Assembly (NCBI RefSeq): GCF_013402915.1 | Contig: NC_050725.1 | Span: 992,001-1,056,000 of the forward strand | Direction of reading: 5' to 3' | Length of the DNA stretch: 64,000 nt | Source of the DNA: Zygotorulaspora mrakii | Taxonomy: Eukaryota; Ascomycota; Saccharomycetes; Saccharomycetales; Saccharomycetaceae | Program-made: the position numbers and the translations under genes | Shown here: positions 10,793 through 20,862 of the stretch, one piece after another | How positions within the stretch are numbered: the stretch's first letter is position 1 | How the letters are laid out: every line of letters begins with the position of its first letter | Notes under the pieces: generated by a model | The model's database searches: none | Told to the model about the DNA's origin: nothing | What the model saw: the letters and a program-made list of their open reading frames with translations, nothing else

Positions 10793-12493
10793 TTATACAT
10801 CGAAAGTAAATGGAAGTTCTATACTTCCAATAATCTTCTCCAAGCCACCAAATCGTCTAAATTGTGCCGATAGTTGTTCCCGCTTCTTTTTCAGAGCTGT
10901 TTCTTGATCTTCGTCGAGCTGTTTCTGTTGTGCAATAGTTTTGGCCTTTTCATTCTCTTCCTCTTGAATCTCCTGATAATAGACTTTTGTTCTCGTCTTC
11001 AATCTACTAAAAGGATCACTCTTCGAATCAAGTTGAACGTCTTCCTTCTTGTTACTCTCAGCGTTTCTAATTCTGTCCATATTCAACTTCCTGTTTTTCG
11101 AAGTTAAGGCACCTAGTTTCTTGATGCCACTTTGATCATTTTCGTGGTGTTTTTCATACGATAAAAGCCTCCTCTCGAAGTTTTTCAACTGGGTTGAGTA
11201 TTTAGCGATATCCCTTTCATTATATGTTTCGACAGCGTATTGCAACTTTTCCTTCAACACCGTCTTCTCCAAAACAGCATTCGACCCCGACAGTTTTTTA
11301 TTGAAAAGCATTCTATTACGAATTATGTCATCTGTCAGTTTATCAGTCAACGGTTGCGACACGAATGCATTAACTTCCTTCACTTTATTACTCAGAGAGT
11401 ACACGGACGGCTTAGTTATATTCGCACCTCCAAGTGCTTTTATGTATCGCTCGTATTCCTGTTGGGATATTGGTCCATCGCTGAAAAAGCTCATTTGGAA
11501 AACCTTACGATCTTTACCCTGGGTTACACCAAAGTACTGGTTCGTAAAGAATTTTCCCATATTGTATGGTTTTTGTAAAAACACCTTTTCTATTTTGACC
11601 ATTCTGTAAAGATTTTGACCCGATCTTTTATCCATGCCAACGTTGACTCTTCCATAGTTTCCCTTGATCACATCATTGAAACCAGGGTAAAAGCAAAATT
11701 TGGCAGCAAAAGAGCGCCCGATTTTGGCCTTGTTGAAATCAGAAAGCTCGGTTTCTCTCTCCAGCTCATCTTCGGCCCATTCAACTTCTTCGTACTCTTC
11801 TTTTGCAGTCTGACTCTTTCTGTCCAGTGGATTATAATCCTCTTCTTCATAATCGCTTCCATCGTATTTGGAGTACTCCTCTTCCTCTTCTTCTTCTTCT
11901 TCTTCTTCTTCTTCCTCATCGCTGTAACGACGGTTCTGGCTCTTCTTTTCCCTTTGTCTTCTCAGCTGTGATAATTTCGAAGTCTTCAAATCAGAATGGC
12001 CTGTAATATGAGAAGCTCTGGAAGAAGTACGTGTCTTCGTGTTCACTTGCTGCAGACGATTTCTCTGTTGTTCTTTTAGATTTCTGCCACGCTGTCTAAA
12101 CAATTGGCGATCCTTATACTTTTGCATAGCTTGAGATCTCTCAAAGAGTAAGGTTTCACGCTCCATTTCTGGTAAGGACTCCAGGTAACTCCGATCTTTT
12201 TCGTCTTTGTATTTGCCTTCCAACGGAAATGGGTTGGGCTCCTCCTCTTCTTCTTCAGTATCATCGACATTTGTCGAAGATCCCACAGCAGCGGGGTTGT
12301 AATCATCCTCCTCCTCTTCCTCCTCTTCCTCCTCTTCTTCCTCGTCGCGTTCCACCTCTATTCTTCTTCTTTTCGAGTTGGATGGAATATCTGTCTTTGT
12401 CCTTTTTGAAGAGGTTGTGAGAACCTCGTCCTCATCTTCCTCCTCCTCATCAGCACCTGCTAAAGCTAGTAAATCCTCCTCAATGTCTGACAT
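10793..12493 (-). CDS. RTF1: RTF1: Paf1-complex subunit
   Basis: Encodes 566 residues (558 in S. cerevisiae). Rtf1 links the Paf1 complex to elongating RNA polymerase II and stimulates Rad6/Bre1-dependent H2B ubiquitination. The N-terminus [17 protein letters not shown] is diagnostic. The histone-modification domain lies near residues 86-140 ([33 protein letters not shown]). A Plus3 domain follows at about 250-385 ([27 protein letters not shown]). Two uninterrupted glutamate runs (about 51-62 and 193-206) are encoded by GAG/GAA triplet repeats, which produce spurious open frames on the other strand. The frame opens 11 codons upstream to a TTG; the ATG at 12493 restores the conserved start. 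Confidence 0.97.
   Translation of the reverse strand: MSDIEEDLLALAGADEEEEDEDEVLTTSSKRTKTDIPSNSKRRRIEVERDEEEEEEEEEEEEDDYNPAAVGSSTNVDDTEEEEEEPNPFPLEGKYKDEKDRSYLESLPEMERETLLFERSQAMQKYKDRQLFRQRGRNLKEQQRNRLQQVNTKTRTSSRASHITGHSDLKTSKLSQLRRQREKKSQNRRYSDEEEEEEEEEEEEEEYSKYDGSDYEEEDYNPLDRKSQTAKEEYEEVEWAEDELERETELSDFNKAKIGRSFAAKFCFYPGFNDVIKGNYGRVNVGMDKRSGQNLYRMVKIEKVFLQKPYNMGKFFTNQYFGVTQGKDRKVFQMSFFSDGPISQQEYERYIKALGGANITKPSVYSLSNKVKEVNAFVSQPLTDKLTDDIIRNRMLFNKKLSGSNAVLEKTVLKEKLQYAVETYNERDIAKYSTQLKNFERRLLSYEKHHENDQSGIKKLGALTSKNRKLNMDRIRNAESNKKEDVQLDSKSDPFSRLKTRTKVYYQEIQEEENEKAKTIAQQKQLDEDQETALKKKREQLSAQFRRFGGLEKIIGSIELPFTFDV
11878..11922. repeat. Trinucleotide (GAA/GAG) repeat inside RTF1
   Basis: On the plus strand this is a run of CTT/CTC triplets encoding a polyglutamate tract of RTF1. 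A second, less pure run lies near 12307-12345. Such tracts are length-variable between strains in other yeasts. Confidence 0.8.
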
Positions 12494-12840
12494 CCCACAC
12501 TGCAGAATTAAAAGTTTTCTCCACAAATTTCTTCTTGAGAAATCTATATTTATTAGTTCATGGAACTCTAATTACCTTTTCATTTTTTGAATGAGATATT
12601 TCCAAACTACAGCTTAATTGCATCGTGCTGGGCGAGGCAACAAAGTCGATATGTAAACTTCAAGGGAGCTGATGGACTTCAAGATAAAACAGAAGTGTAG
12701 CACAAGCTGTGGGCACCAATTCCTCCCTGGGAAACATTGGCATACGCTACAGTTATATATTTGATCTGGCATCTTCAGCTACCTGTGGGACCAGTGTTGT
12801 TTAGACCATAGCGTGATTGAACGAATTATAGCATTGCAGA
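12494..12840. other. Divergent promoter region RTF1 / RMD8
   Basis: 347 bp between the RTF1 and RMD8 start codons. Only ordinary promoter-like sequence was seen, with no gene or RNA. A TATA-like ATATATT lies near 12754. Confidence 0.5.
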
Positions 12841-14607
12841 ATGAGTTACAAATCGGTGAACAAGGATGGATTCAGAAACGACGGGAATTTAGTGATGTCC
12901 AAAAGGTCACCTTCTATTTTGGTGACCGACTCCCGTTCCTCTAAGAAAAGAATGAGTGCACCATTTGCTGGGCATGCGGCAGGAGTGCGAAATCGAGATG
13001 GATCGAGTGACTCTCGTGAATTCCAATCTCTTGCAGGCACTTCTTCATCTAAAAGAAGAGCTGCTGGTAGATTTAGTGAGATTTCAGTAGATAATATTCT
13101 TTCTGACACATCCGACGTTCCATCGGGTAAAAGAGAAGAGCGACAGTCAGTATCCTCAACGGATCGAAGTCCGTTAGCGGATAAGCTGCGGTCACTGGCC
13201 TACTCCAAGATGATTAACCCGCTTCCTCCTCGAACGTCCAAGACTTCCCAAAAATTAGTTCTGATTCCTGAGGATGCCAGTGATGGAAGAGAATCTATAA
13301 CAGGATCCTTTGGCAAAAAAAAGTCAACAACCTCTTTGAAAGTGCACAATGATAGAAGCGTATCAAGCCGTAAGGAACATAAACTTGCTCGAATAACGGC
13401 TTACAATGTTGCGGAAGGTTTAAATTTAAAATTGATGTCCAAATTCCTGAAAACTACGCACGAAGTGTCGCCAAGACTTTACGATGAATGTCTCTATGTC
13501 GCCTACACTCTACCTCTTTTGCAGGGCAAAGATGGTTTTCGGGTCAAATCGAATATCTCCAAAAAAGTTGTTGGAGGAAAGACTCTAATTGATAAGCTGA
13601 TCGACACAAGTGAACAAAGGGACCATCATTATGAGTACTACTCTGGTGTTGAAACCCCGGAAGATATTAGTAACGCATACGAACTTGATCCTAACGCCGT
13701 ACAATTGGAAAGTGATCTCAGCACCATACCGAACCACTTACCGAATCACTCAGGTTATCAGGATGGTTTTGATCCCAGTGAGCCACAATTTTTTGCGGAA
13801 GAAACTCCGGTTGAACAGGAACTAAGGGAAAAGAAGGAACGTCTCACTTACAATTCAACCATCGAGCGCAGTTCAAATGAACGTGGGAACCATCAGCACG
13901 CAGAAATCTTCATTTTTCGATATGGAGTGATTGTTTTTTGGAATTTCACTGAAATGCAGGAAAAGAATATATTGGGAGATATTGCTTTTGCTGATTACAA
14001 GAACCTAGTGATGAGGCCTTTGGATGAGCAAGATATAGAAAGGGAGCAGTTTCATTTTGATTATGACAAGGATACCGAGAGACCCAGGATTTTCAACGAT
14101 ATTGTAACTTTAAGATCTGGCGATCATATAATAGAGCTCACGCTGTCTCATGCCATTGCACAATCTTCGAAGCTTTCCCGGTTTGAGTCTAGAATAACAC
14201 CTATACTTACTTCAGTAACCAAACTTCCTAAACGGCTTGCTCTTTACGGTACATTGGGCCTTAAGCGAGAGCAACTATTAAAAAAATCTGGTAAACTATT
14301 CAAATTGAGGGTTGATGTTAATCTCTCATCAAGCATATTAGACACACCCGAGTTCTTTTGGAGTTTTGAACCGAGCTTACATCCTCTGTACGTTGCTATG
14401 CGAGAGTACTTGGAGATTGACCAACGGGTGCAAGTATTGAATGACCGTTGCAAAGTATTTTTGGAATTCTTCGATATTTGTGTCGATTCAGTGGCCGAAC
14501 GTAATATGGCAAGAGTTACATGGTGGTTTATTATCGCAATCATAATTGGAGTGGCCTTTTCACTTGCTGAAATACTAGTACGATACATAATTATTCATGG
14601 TAGGTAA
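12841..14607 (+). CDS. RMD8: RMD8-type DUF155 membrane protein
   Basis: Encodes 588 residues (S. cerevisiae Rmd8 is longer, about 660). The RMD1/RMD8/Sif2 (DUF155, RMND1-related) family is linked to sporulation and meiotic nuclear division, with unclear biochemistry. The N-terminal 180 residues are Ser/Arg-rich and probably disordered. The DUF155 domain spans about 345-545 and contains AEIFIFRYGVIVFWNFTEMQ and the downstream LYGTLGLKREQLLK. One C-terminal transmembrane helix (WWFIIAIIIGVAFSLAEILV, about 560-579) is typical of the family. Flanked by RTF1 and GUS1 (chromosome VII genes in S. cerevisiae) while RMD8 is YFR048W, so it again shows the unduplicated order. The ATG at 12841 is the first in frame. 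Confidence 0.92.
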   Translation: MSYKSVNKDGFRNDGNLVMSKRSPSILVTDSRSSKKRMSAPFAGHAAGVRNRDGSSDSREFQSLAGTSSSKRRAAGRFSEISVDNILSDTSDVPSGKREERQSVSSTDRSPLADKLRSLAYSKMINPLPPRTSKTSQKLVLIPEDASDGRESITGSFGKKKSTTSLKVHNDRSVSSRKEHKLARITAYNVAEGLNLKLMSKFLKTTHEVSPRLYDECLYVAYTLPLLQGKDGFRVKSNISKKVVGGKTLIDKLIDTSEQRDHHYEYYSGVETPEDISNAYELDPNAVQLESDLSTIPNHLPNHSGYQDGFDPSEPQFFAEETPVEQELREKKERLTYNSTIERSSNERGNHQHAEIFIFRYGVIVFWNFTEMQEKNILGDIAFADYKNLVMRPLDEQDIEREQFHFDYDKDTERPRIFNDIVTLRSGDHIIELTLSHAIAQSSKLSRFESRITPILTSVTKLPKRLALYGTLGLKREQLLKKSGKLFKLRVDVNLSSSILDTPEFFWSFEPSLHPLYVAMREYLEIDQRVQVLNDRCKVFLEFFDICVDSVAERNMARVTWWFIIAIIIGVAFSLAEILVRYIIIHGR

Positions 14608-14670
14608 CTAAATATGGACGTATCTCAGATAAGAAATCATTTCAGGATGGCTCTATCCATGTTTCGATAC

Positions 14671-16788
14671 TCATTTCTTAGCACCATACTTATTTACTGC
14701 TTTACCATCTGGAATTGTGAAGAATACATATGGCTTACCGTCTTTTGGCAAAGCATCTAGCCTGTAATAGCCCTTCCTTTCAAACTGAATGATGTCACCG
14801 ACCTTCAAGTCTTTAACGTTCAAATCAGCAATGGAATCAGTATGAAACTCTGTTTGTTCAGTAAGGAAATCTTCAAAGCTATCATCATCTTCCAACTTGT
14901 CTTTATTGATTAAGTGGTCAAAGTCAACCAAATCAACCTTAACAGAATCTGCTGTATCAGCCAACCATGTTAACTTATACTTGGTCTTTTTGAAATCACC
15001 CTCTAAGTGTAATTTCGCAACCATTGAGCCATCTGGGTTTTTCTTTGTGATGATGACGTTTCCCCAGTCCATCAGTGTGACCTCCTCATTTACTTCAAGA
15101 ACGTCGGCATCATCCTTGTCAATGACAATATCGCTTGAGTAGATGACCTTTTTTGTACCAACGTCTGGATTCTTCTTGTGTTTGGGTTTCAATTCAGTCT
15201 TAGGAAATTTAGGAACATCATCGCCTTCCAAATGAATCTTTACTGGGTTAACAACAGCAGTCAATCTTGGAGCGATAGGATCAATCACTTTCTTATTGAA
15301 AGCCCAGATCAAATTCCATTCCAAATTAATGACATTTCTGGAGGGGCCCTGAGACAAAACAAAGTTCTTTAAACCTTCCACTGTCATACCTCTTCTTCTT
15401 ACACCTCTAACCGTTGGGAATCTTGGATCATCCCAGTTGGAGACAAGATTCTTGTCAACCATCCATTGTAGCTTTCTCTTGGACAGCAGAGTTCTAACGA
15501 AGTTTACACGAGCAAAATCCCAGATATGAACTTTTCTCAAATTTAAAGCATTGAGCATCCAGTCGTATTGAGCGTTACGGTCTCTGTACTCAATAGTACG
15601 TAAAGCATGTGTCACGCCTTCTAAAGCATCAACAATAGGGACACAGAAATCATAAGTTGGGTAAACTTTCCACTCAGTCCCCGTTCTATGGTGAGGGGTT
15701 AAATTACATCTATAAATAACAGGATCTCTCAGAGTTTTGTTCAAAGCTTTATAGTCGATCTTAGCACGAACACAGTTTTTCAATCCTTCCTCAGTACCAT
15801 TTTTCATTTCTTGAGTGAAGAGTTTTAAATTCTCTTCAACTGAACGGTCTCTTCTAGCGGATGCAATACCATCCATACGTTCTTCCCTCATTTTCTCAGT
15901 TGGTGTATCGTCACAGTATGCCTTCCCTTCTTTAATCATCTGAATACACAGATCATACATTTCTTGGAAATAATCAGATGAGTAAGTGATTTTATCACCT
16001 TTAATACCTAACAGGTCTAAATCTTCCAAGATAGAATCTTGAAATTCTTCTTTCTCCTTTGAAGGATTGGTATCATCGAACCTAACAATAAGTTTACCCT
16101 TGTATTCTTGAGCAAAGTACTGATTAAGCAAAGCCGCTTTTGCATGACCAATATGTAGATATCCAGAAGGCTCAGGAGGGAAACGAGTAACAACTTCCCC
16201 TACTTTGGCATCTTGCAAATCAATTTCAAAATTAGCCTTGTGTCCCTCTTTTTTTTTACCTACATTGGAAGCCTTTTTTAAATCTTGCAATGACTTGGAT
16301 AAGAATTCGTGAGCACCTCCAAAAGCTGGGTCAAGCTCAAGTAATGTATACCAACGTGAAACGTTAACGTACACCTTGTTTTTAATAATTGATCCCACCA
16401 TTCCATTGGATCTCAAAGCACCCCAGCAGGCGATATCAGCAGGTGAGTAATCCAATCCACCTAACACGAAAGTCTTCAAGTTCAGCGCAGTATCTAGTTT
16501 CTCCAGCGATTGAGCCAGCTTTTGAAAGTTCTTGATGACTAAATCTTCGCGGGAAATTTTGATCCAGTTGCTCACTTCTTCATTGAAGCCTTGAGAGAAA
16601 GCATCTGGGAAGTCCTTGATTATCTTATTAAATACCTCACTGGAATCATCATTGAATACAGCTGGAGAAGCTTTTTTATCATCTACAAATTCAATCTTGA
16701 TCGCACCAGCGTTTACACCATTGACAATGCGGGCAGCAATTATCTCTGAGTAGGCCACGACCGGTGCCTTACCATTTATTACTAACAT
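14671..16788 (-). CDS. GUS1: GUS1: cytosolic glutamyl-tRNA synthetase
   Basis: Encodes 705 residues (708 in S. cerevisiae). Class Ic synthetase that attaches glutamate to tRNA-Glu. The N-terminal GST-like domain (about 1-170), which binds Arc1 in S. cerevisiae, is present. The catalytic core starts with FPPEPSGYLHIGHAKAALL, with the HIGH motif at residues 212-215. The KMSKS equivalent is LLSKRKL at about residue 435. The C-terminal beta-barrel anticodon-binding domain is complete. Codon choice looks biased toward the preferred set of a highly expressed yeast gene. It is convergent with RMD8 (63-bp gap). Confidence 0.97.
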   Translation of the reverse strand: MLVINGKAPVVAYSEIIAARIVNGVNAGAIKIEFVDDKKASPAVFNDDSSEVFNKIIKDFPDAFSQGFNEEVSNWIKISREDLVIKNFQKLAQSLEKLDTALNLKTFVLGGLDYSPADIACWGALRSNGMVGSIIKNKVYVNVSRWYTLLELDPAFGGAHEFLSKSLQDLKKASNVGKKKEGHKANFEIDLQDAKVGEVVTRFPPEPSGYLHIGHAKAALLNQYFAQEYKGKLIVRFDDTNPSKEKEEFQDSILEDLDLLGIKGDKITYSSDYFQEMYDLCIQMIKEGKAYCDDTPTEKMREERMDGIASARRDRSVEENLKLFTQEMKNGTEEGLKNCVRAKIDYKALNKTLRDPVIYRCNLTPHHRTGTEWKVYPTYDFCVPIVDALEGVTHALRTIEYRDRNAQYDWMLNALNLRKVHIWDFARVNFVRTLLSKRKLQWMVDKNLVSNWDDPRFPTVRGVRRRGMTVEGLKNFVLSQGPSRNVINLEWNLIWAFNKKVIDPIAPRLTAVVNPVKIHLEGDDVPKFPKTELKPKHKKNPDVGTKKVIYSSDIVIDKDDADVLEVNEEVTLMDWGNVIITKKNPDGSMVAKLHLEGDFKKTKYKLTWLADTADSVKVDLVDFDHLINKDKLEDDDSFEDFLTEQTEFHTDSIADLNVKDLKVGDIIQFERKGYYRLDALPKDGKPYVFFTIPDGKAVNKYGAKK

Positions 16789-17265
16789 TTTCGCTAATAA
16801 AAAGACGTTTGTACCTTTTCTCTGACAGAATGCAGGGACAAACGCAGCACCTTACTTTTGGCCTGCTTAGTAGTAGCAGCTTTGATTCAACCAGGATAGA
16901 CGTTAAAATTGAAAAACTGAAAATTTTTGGGCAGAGAGTCATCCGGGTAACTCAAGAATCAAAAGATACATTTTAATAGTAATAAATAGAGTGAAAATGC
17001 TGTGCCGAGTGAGTTAAACCGCCACGGCACCTTTCTAACGCATTCAATTCAATAATGCTTGACCCTCAGGTGGTATTCTCCAAAATAGAGAGCTGTTTTC
17101 TCGCGTGAAGTGAGTTACTTTGTCGTTGGGGTCACTCTTGACGGCTGTGGTAACAAAGAATTTCAGATATAGGTCATCGAGAGATGTTCATTTCCGATGG
17201 TGAAAGAGTTCCATGAAAGGATGATGGATCATTAGTAATTGTTGGTGATCTCTGTCATTTGCGAT
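16789..17265. other. Divergent promoter region GUS1 / RAI1
   Basis: 477 bp between start codons. No additional gene or RNA was recognised. The part nearest RAI1 is open in the RAI1 frame for 9 codons without an ATG. Confidence 0.5.
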
Positions 17266-18393
17266 ATGGTGGTAACGGCAAACCTTTTCGTAAAGCAACG
17301 TGGCAGTACTACCGCCTTAAAACAGCCCAAGGAATTCTCAACGTACTCAAGGACGTCGGAGGATCAGTTCTTTATTGATGATGACAGGAACCTGAGATAT
17401 TACTACCTTCCTGATGCAGCAATGGACTCAAGACCAGACTTGGCATCAGGAGTGAAAAAGATGAAGGACAAGACGTTTCCAGATCCTTGTACGCTACATG
17501 GATTACTAAAAGCGATCAAGAGCAATGAGGAGCGCAAACAGAAAAGTGTCAAGGCGGATATTATCACATTTAGGGGGATAATAAGGAAACTGATTTCTAC
17601 CGCGTTTGATAGTCCGTCATTCAATCCTGTAAATCTCCGGATTGTCTCATTTGATGGCCAATTGTTCATAAAGGACGTATTCTCCTCAGATGTGGAGTTG
17701 AAATCGAAAGAGGCAGATGCCAAAGCATGCTTTTCCGGATACAAGTTTGAAAGTCTGGCTACCTTGCCTCAACCTTTACCGTATGTCACTAGGGAATTAT
17801 TGGAAAAGAGGCCTAAACGAATTGTCAATAGTGGAGAGGAATTTATTTCAGTCGTAAGAACTGGTGTAGGAAGCACTAAACTTATCCTTGGTGCTGAAAT
17901 AGATTGCGTATTTGATTTTAAAGAGGAGGGTAAAGATAACTTAAAACACTATGCCGAACTGAAATGCACAGGAACTGTAACAAATGCTGCACAAGCGCGA
18001 AAATTCGAAAGGAAAATCTTTAAAACATGGCTTCAATGCTTTTTAGTGGGTATTCCAAGAATTATATATGGTTTCAGGGATGAGAAATATATTCTTAAGT
18101 CAATTGAAGAGTTTTCTACCGATGAAGTTCCATTACTATTGAAATCAAATAATCCTGCTCTTTGTTCTGCATGCATAGATGCGATCAAATGGTACGGTGC
18201 TTTCACCGAATGGCTTTTAAAGACTATACCTAGGGACTCACCATCAGAAATCAAGGCTTACATGCTGGTGTTTGAGAATAACCATTTAAGATTGACGGAG
18301 ATTGAACAAGGACATGAGGAATATGATGGCCTTGTAAAAGGCGAAGTTGTTCTGAGCCAAGAATTTAGAGAGTGGCGAAAATCCCTTGCATAG
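17266..18393 (+). CDS. RAI1: RAI1: Rat1-interacting decapping/pyrophosphohydrolase
   Basis: Encodes 375 residues (387 in S. cerevisiae). Rai1 (DXO family) binds and stabilises the nuclear 5'-3' exonuclease Rat1 and removes incomplete or non-canonical caps. The N-terminus [20 protein letters not shown] is nearly identical to the known protein. Metal-binding motifs are visible: the [10 protein letters not shown] block (Glu-x-Asp) and HYAELKC (Glu-x-Lys), roughly residues 215-245. The Rat1-contact region around [16 protein letters not shown] is conserved. The frame extends 9 codons upstream to a TTG; the ATG at 17266 gives the conserved start. Confidence 0.97.
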   Translation: MVVTANLFVKQRGSTTALKQPKEFSTYSRTSEDQFFIDDDRNLRYYYLPDAAMDSRPDLASGVKKMKDKTFPDPCTLHGLLKAIKSNEERKQKSVKADIITFRGIIRKLISTAFDSPSFNPVNLRIVSFDGQLFIKDVFSSDVELKSKEADAKACFSGYKFESLATLPQPLPYVTRELLEKRPKRIVNSGEEFISVVRTGVGSTKLILGAEIDCVFDFKEEGKDNLKHYAELKCTGTVTNAAQARKFERKIFKTWLQCFLVGIPRIIYGFRDEKYILKSIEEFSTDEVPLLLKSNNPALCSACIDAIKWYGAFTEWLLKTIPRDSPSEIKAYMLVFENNHLRLTEIEQGHEEYDGLVKGEVVLSQEFREWRKSLA

Positions 18394-18457
18394 TATATAC
18401 AAGCTGCGTTGCAAACTAGAAATGCACACGTCCAAATGACAATACACAAAGTATCAA

Positions 18458-19393
18458 TTACTTATTTTTTCTTGACTTGTACTCATCAAAAATCTCCTTT
18501 TGACACCACTGATAATGTTTTTCGGAACCTACCTGGGAAATTAGTTCAACATCATCATCGCTTAATTCGAAATCCAGCGCACCTAATATCTCTTTCAATC
18601 GATGTTCCTTGGATGACGTGGTCAGCACAACAACACCGCGTTGAATGGCCCATCTCAATAAAATTTGTGTCTCCGTTTTATTATATTTTGTCTCTAACTC
18701 GGGTAAAACTCTGTCTAACGGGCCTGGTCTAGCACGGGATAACGGAGTCAGTGGGGAATAAGCTTCTATGATGATGTTATTAGCGTGACAGTATTCTATA
18801 ATACCTAGAGATTGCTCTTGTAGATACGGATTGAATTCTATCTGATTGATGACCGGCATTGTTCTACAAGACGCCTTGATCCTTTCGAGATCGTCTATTG
18901 TGAAATTTGAGACGCCAATATTCCTAGCTAACTTTTTGTCAAGAATTTCCTCCATTTGCTTCCAAGCTTCTTCGAGTTCAAGGCCAGCAGTTTCTTTTGT
19001 AATATCGGAACTATGTAGCATGTAGAGATCGTAATAATCTAAGTTCGTAGTTTTCAAAGACTTTTGAATGCACTCAAGTGGACCATTAAGGCCATGCCAT
19101 TTCCACGACTGCGGGAAGTATTTATCAATGACCCACAGCTGATCTCTTATAGAGTGGTAACGCTCGAGTCCCTTACCAACTTCCGCGTGGGTATGATACA
19201 CCTCAGCCGTATCAATATGATTGAATCCGGTCTCGATTGCAAGTTCAATTTGAGAGGTCAATTGGTCTATGAATTGACCCTTTGTATCACCTGTAGTCTT
19301 GGCGATTCTCCATTGAGTGCCTGCACCAAATCCTATGATTGGGATCGCAGAGCCCGTTGATCTGATCGTTAAAGTGGGAATGACGAACTTCAT
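18458..19393 (-). CDS. Aldo-keto reductase (YDL124W-like)
   Basis: Encodes a 311-residue NADPH-dependent aldo-keto reductase, the usual family length. The catalytic tetrad is visible: Asp in HIDTAEVY, Tyr four residues later, Lys in VIDKYF, and His in LYMLHSSD. NIGVSNF and the later LTTSSKEHRLKE block (cofactor binding) are typical. It most resembles the S. cerevisiae YDL124W group (alpha-keto amide/ester reductase) rather than GRE3 or GCY1. It sits between RAI1 and BRR6, which are adjacent in S. cerevisiae, so it is an insertion or a loss in that lineage. Substrate unknown. Confidence 0.9.
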   Translation of the reverse strand: MKFVIPTLTIRSTGSAIPIIGFGAGTQWRIAKTTGDTKGQFIDQLTSQIELAIETGFNHIDTAEVYHTHAEVGKGLERYHSIRDQLWVIDKYFPQSWKWHGLNGPLECIQKSLKTTNLDYYDLYMLHSSDITKETAGLELEEAWKQMEEILDKKLARNIGVSNFTIDDLERIKASCRTMPVINQIEFNPYLQEQSLGIIEYCHANNIIIEAYSPLTPLSRARPGPLDRVLPELETKYNKTETQILLRWAIQRGVVVLTTSSKEHRLKEILGALDFELSDDDVELISQVGSEKHYQWCQKEIFDEYKSRKNK

Positions 19394-19586
19394 AGCAAAA
19401 TGAATGATTGAGACCTGGTGATTGGTGACTAGAGATACTCACTTGTTAACTGACAGCTGCAAACCGGAAATCGAAGATCGAATGCCAATACAACTTAAGA
19501 ACTGCTTTTAATACTCTGCACGCACTGCTTAATTTTTCGACATTGGCAATTGGTAATCATCTGTCGCTGATCACGAAACAATAAAA

Positions 19587-20177
19587 TTAGAAATAGTGCA
19601 CAGGGTAAAATCTAAAAGCGACATTCGTGACCATCACCAGAACGCATGCACTGCTCACTATTACCAAAATTGACCTTAAGCTGATTGGCTCCACAAATGA
19701 GTTGAGGATTTCTGCCAGTGTTTCCGCCCAAAGCCTCCCGGACTGATACAGATGCAGCTCACGAGAGTCCTGCTGCATGCAGTGCAACCATTCGTCACAT
19801 AGTCGATCCAACGCGGGCACCATTGTATCAGGCAAGCACCCATTATCATCGTAATTCTTCTGACATTTTCCAATTCTCGTGAGGCTTGCTACCATCTGGG
19901 CGCGCAGCTTGTGTTTCACATCGTTCCTCACTGTAACGATGAACTCAAATACAAGAAAGAGCGCCACCAAGAGCAGACTGGCATTGAAAGCCAGTTGCAA
20001 ATATGCAGCCCAGATTCGCGGATCGCGAGCTCTAAGCTCGCCCTCGGCGACCTTCTCTGCAGCCTCAGCGCGCCCATCCACAACCTCACTTACGTGTCTT
20101 TTCCCAACAGACTCTGGGACCGCTACTGCCGTAGCTGTCAGACCCCTCTCAACTATCTCCCGTTTTTCCACTACCAT
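19587..20177 (-). CDS. BRR6: BRR6: nuclear-envelope membrane protein
   Basis: Encodes 196 residues (197 in S. cerevisiae). Brr6, with Brl1 and Apq12, acts in nuclear pore complex assembly and nuclear-envelope lipid homeostasis. Two transmembrane segments lie at about 56-82 and 167-188. Between them is the four-cysteine lumenal signature: Cys105, Cys114, Cys127, Cys133, in the context GKCQKNYDDNGC and LDRLCDEWLHCM. These are predicted to form disulfides and an amphipathic helix region. The N-terminal 50 residues are hydrophilic and not conserved. Confidence 0.95.
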   Translation of the reverse strand: MVVEKREIVERGLTATAVAVPESVGKRHVSEVVDGRAEAAEKVAEGELRARDPRIWAAYLQLAFNASLLLVALFLVFEFIVTVRNDVKHKLRAQMVASLTRIGKCQKNYDDNGCLPDTMVPALDRLCDEWLHCMQQDSRELHLYQSGRLWAETLAEILNSFVEPISLRSILVIVSSACVLVMVTNVAFRFYPVHYF

Positions 20178-20313
20178 CCGAAGTGGCCCACTTCACATCG
20201 AATTCGTAATCCTACGTAGCTCCCCAAGAAACCTGCGAATCTGCGGCTAATTTTCATCTTTGCTAAACCAACACCTATGGCAGAAGAAAATGAGTAGATC
20301 TAAGAGTACGAGT

Positions 20314-20377
20314 CACGTGCGTTTCACGCCTGTTTCACGTGCTCTGTGTTGGCTATGGGTCATATGATTATCACGTG
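20314..20377. promoter_or_regulatory. Three CACGTG E-boxes between BRR6 and YMR31
   Basis: CACGTG occurs at 20314-20319, 20336-20341 and 20372-20377, each preceded by T. Two of the three fit the RTCACGTG form bound by Cbf1. The first also contains GTCAC, the Rtg1/Rtg3 R-box core. bHLH factors (Cbf1, Pho4, Tye7, Rtg1/3) are candidates; which one binds cannot be told from sequence. Confidence 0.7.
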
Positions 20378-20739
20378 TTTTGGGCGTGACTTATTCCAAG
20401 TCGATTTCTTTGCAGTTTCGGGTCCGTGATCGTTTGGTCCCGTCTATGGAATTATGTCATGTAGAGATGCATACTTAGTATTGAATCAACTAATCGGAAA
20501 CTAGGGTAATCCAATTCGAAATTCAGCTTAAATCCTTTGAAATTGTTTAAATATACTTCCAATTCGCATCCAGCTACTCATTGATTTGAAGATTTGAACC
20601 TTGGGAAAGATTTGCAGACGCAAGGACAAGAACACGGAAGCAGCGGCGAACGATTAAAAGGCGATCTGCAAGAGCATTAAGGTCAGACCAGTGGACTGAA
20701 CTAAGCGTGTTTTAACAGCATCTTTAAACATTTTTCAAA

Positions 20740-20862
20740 ATTACTTTTATCGGGCGCATAGCAAAATCAGTGACTGGTTTCTTTAAACCTTCTGTGACGA
20801 AATCTCTAACGGAGTCAGGAAAGGAAGCTGTTTCCCTTGAAATAAGAGAGACCAAGGAAAAG
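20740..20862 (+). other. YMR31: In-frame, ATG-less N-terminal extension of YMR31/KGD4
   Basis: The YMR31 frame is open upstream of its ATG back to a TAA at 20725-20727. This extension has no ATG but several near-cognate codons (ATT 20740, ATC 20749, ATA 20758, GTG 20770, GTG 20794, ACG 20797 and 20809). Read from the ATT, the first 20 or so residues are rich in Lys/Arg/Ser/Thr/Phe with no acidic residue (T-F-I-G-R-I-A-K-S-V-T-G-F-F-K), like a mitochondrial presequence. As I recall, S. cerevisiae Ymr31/Kgd4 is made in two forms, the longer from a non-AUG codon. Whether this frame is used here is inference. Confidence 0.55.

Noticed and set aside
19879..20250. 123-codon plus-strand frame opposite BRR6
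   Set aside because: Antisense of the BRR6 coding sequence, whose conserved cysteines and membrane segments identify the real strand.
20311..20420. GTCACGTG/ATCACGTG as a centromere CDEI
   Set aside because: Flanking DNA is not the 80-90 bp of A/T-rich sequence required and no TTCCGAA core follows; better explained as E-boxes.
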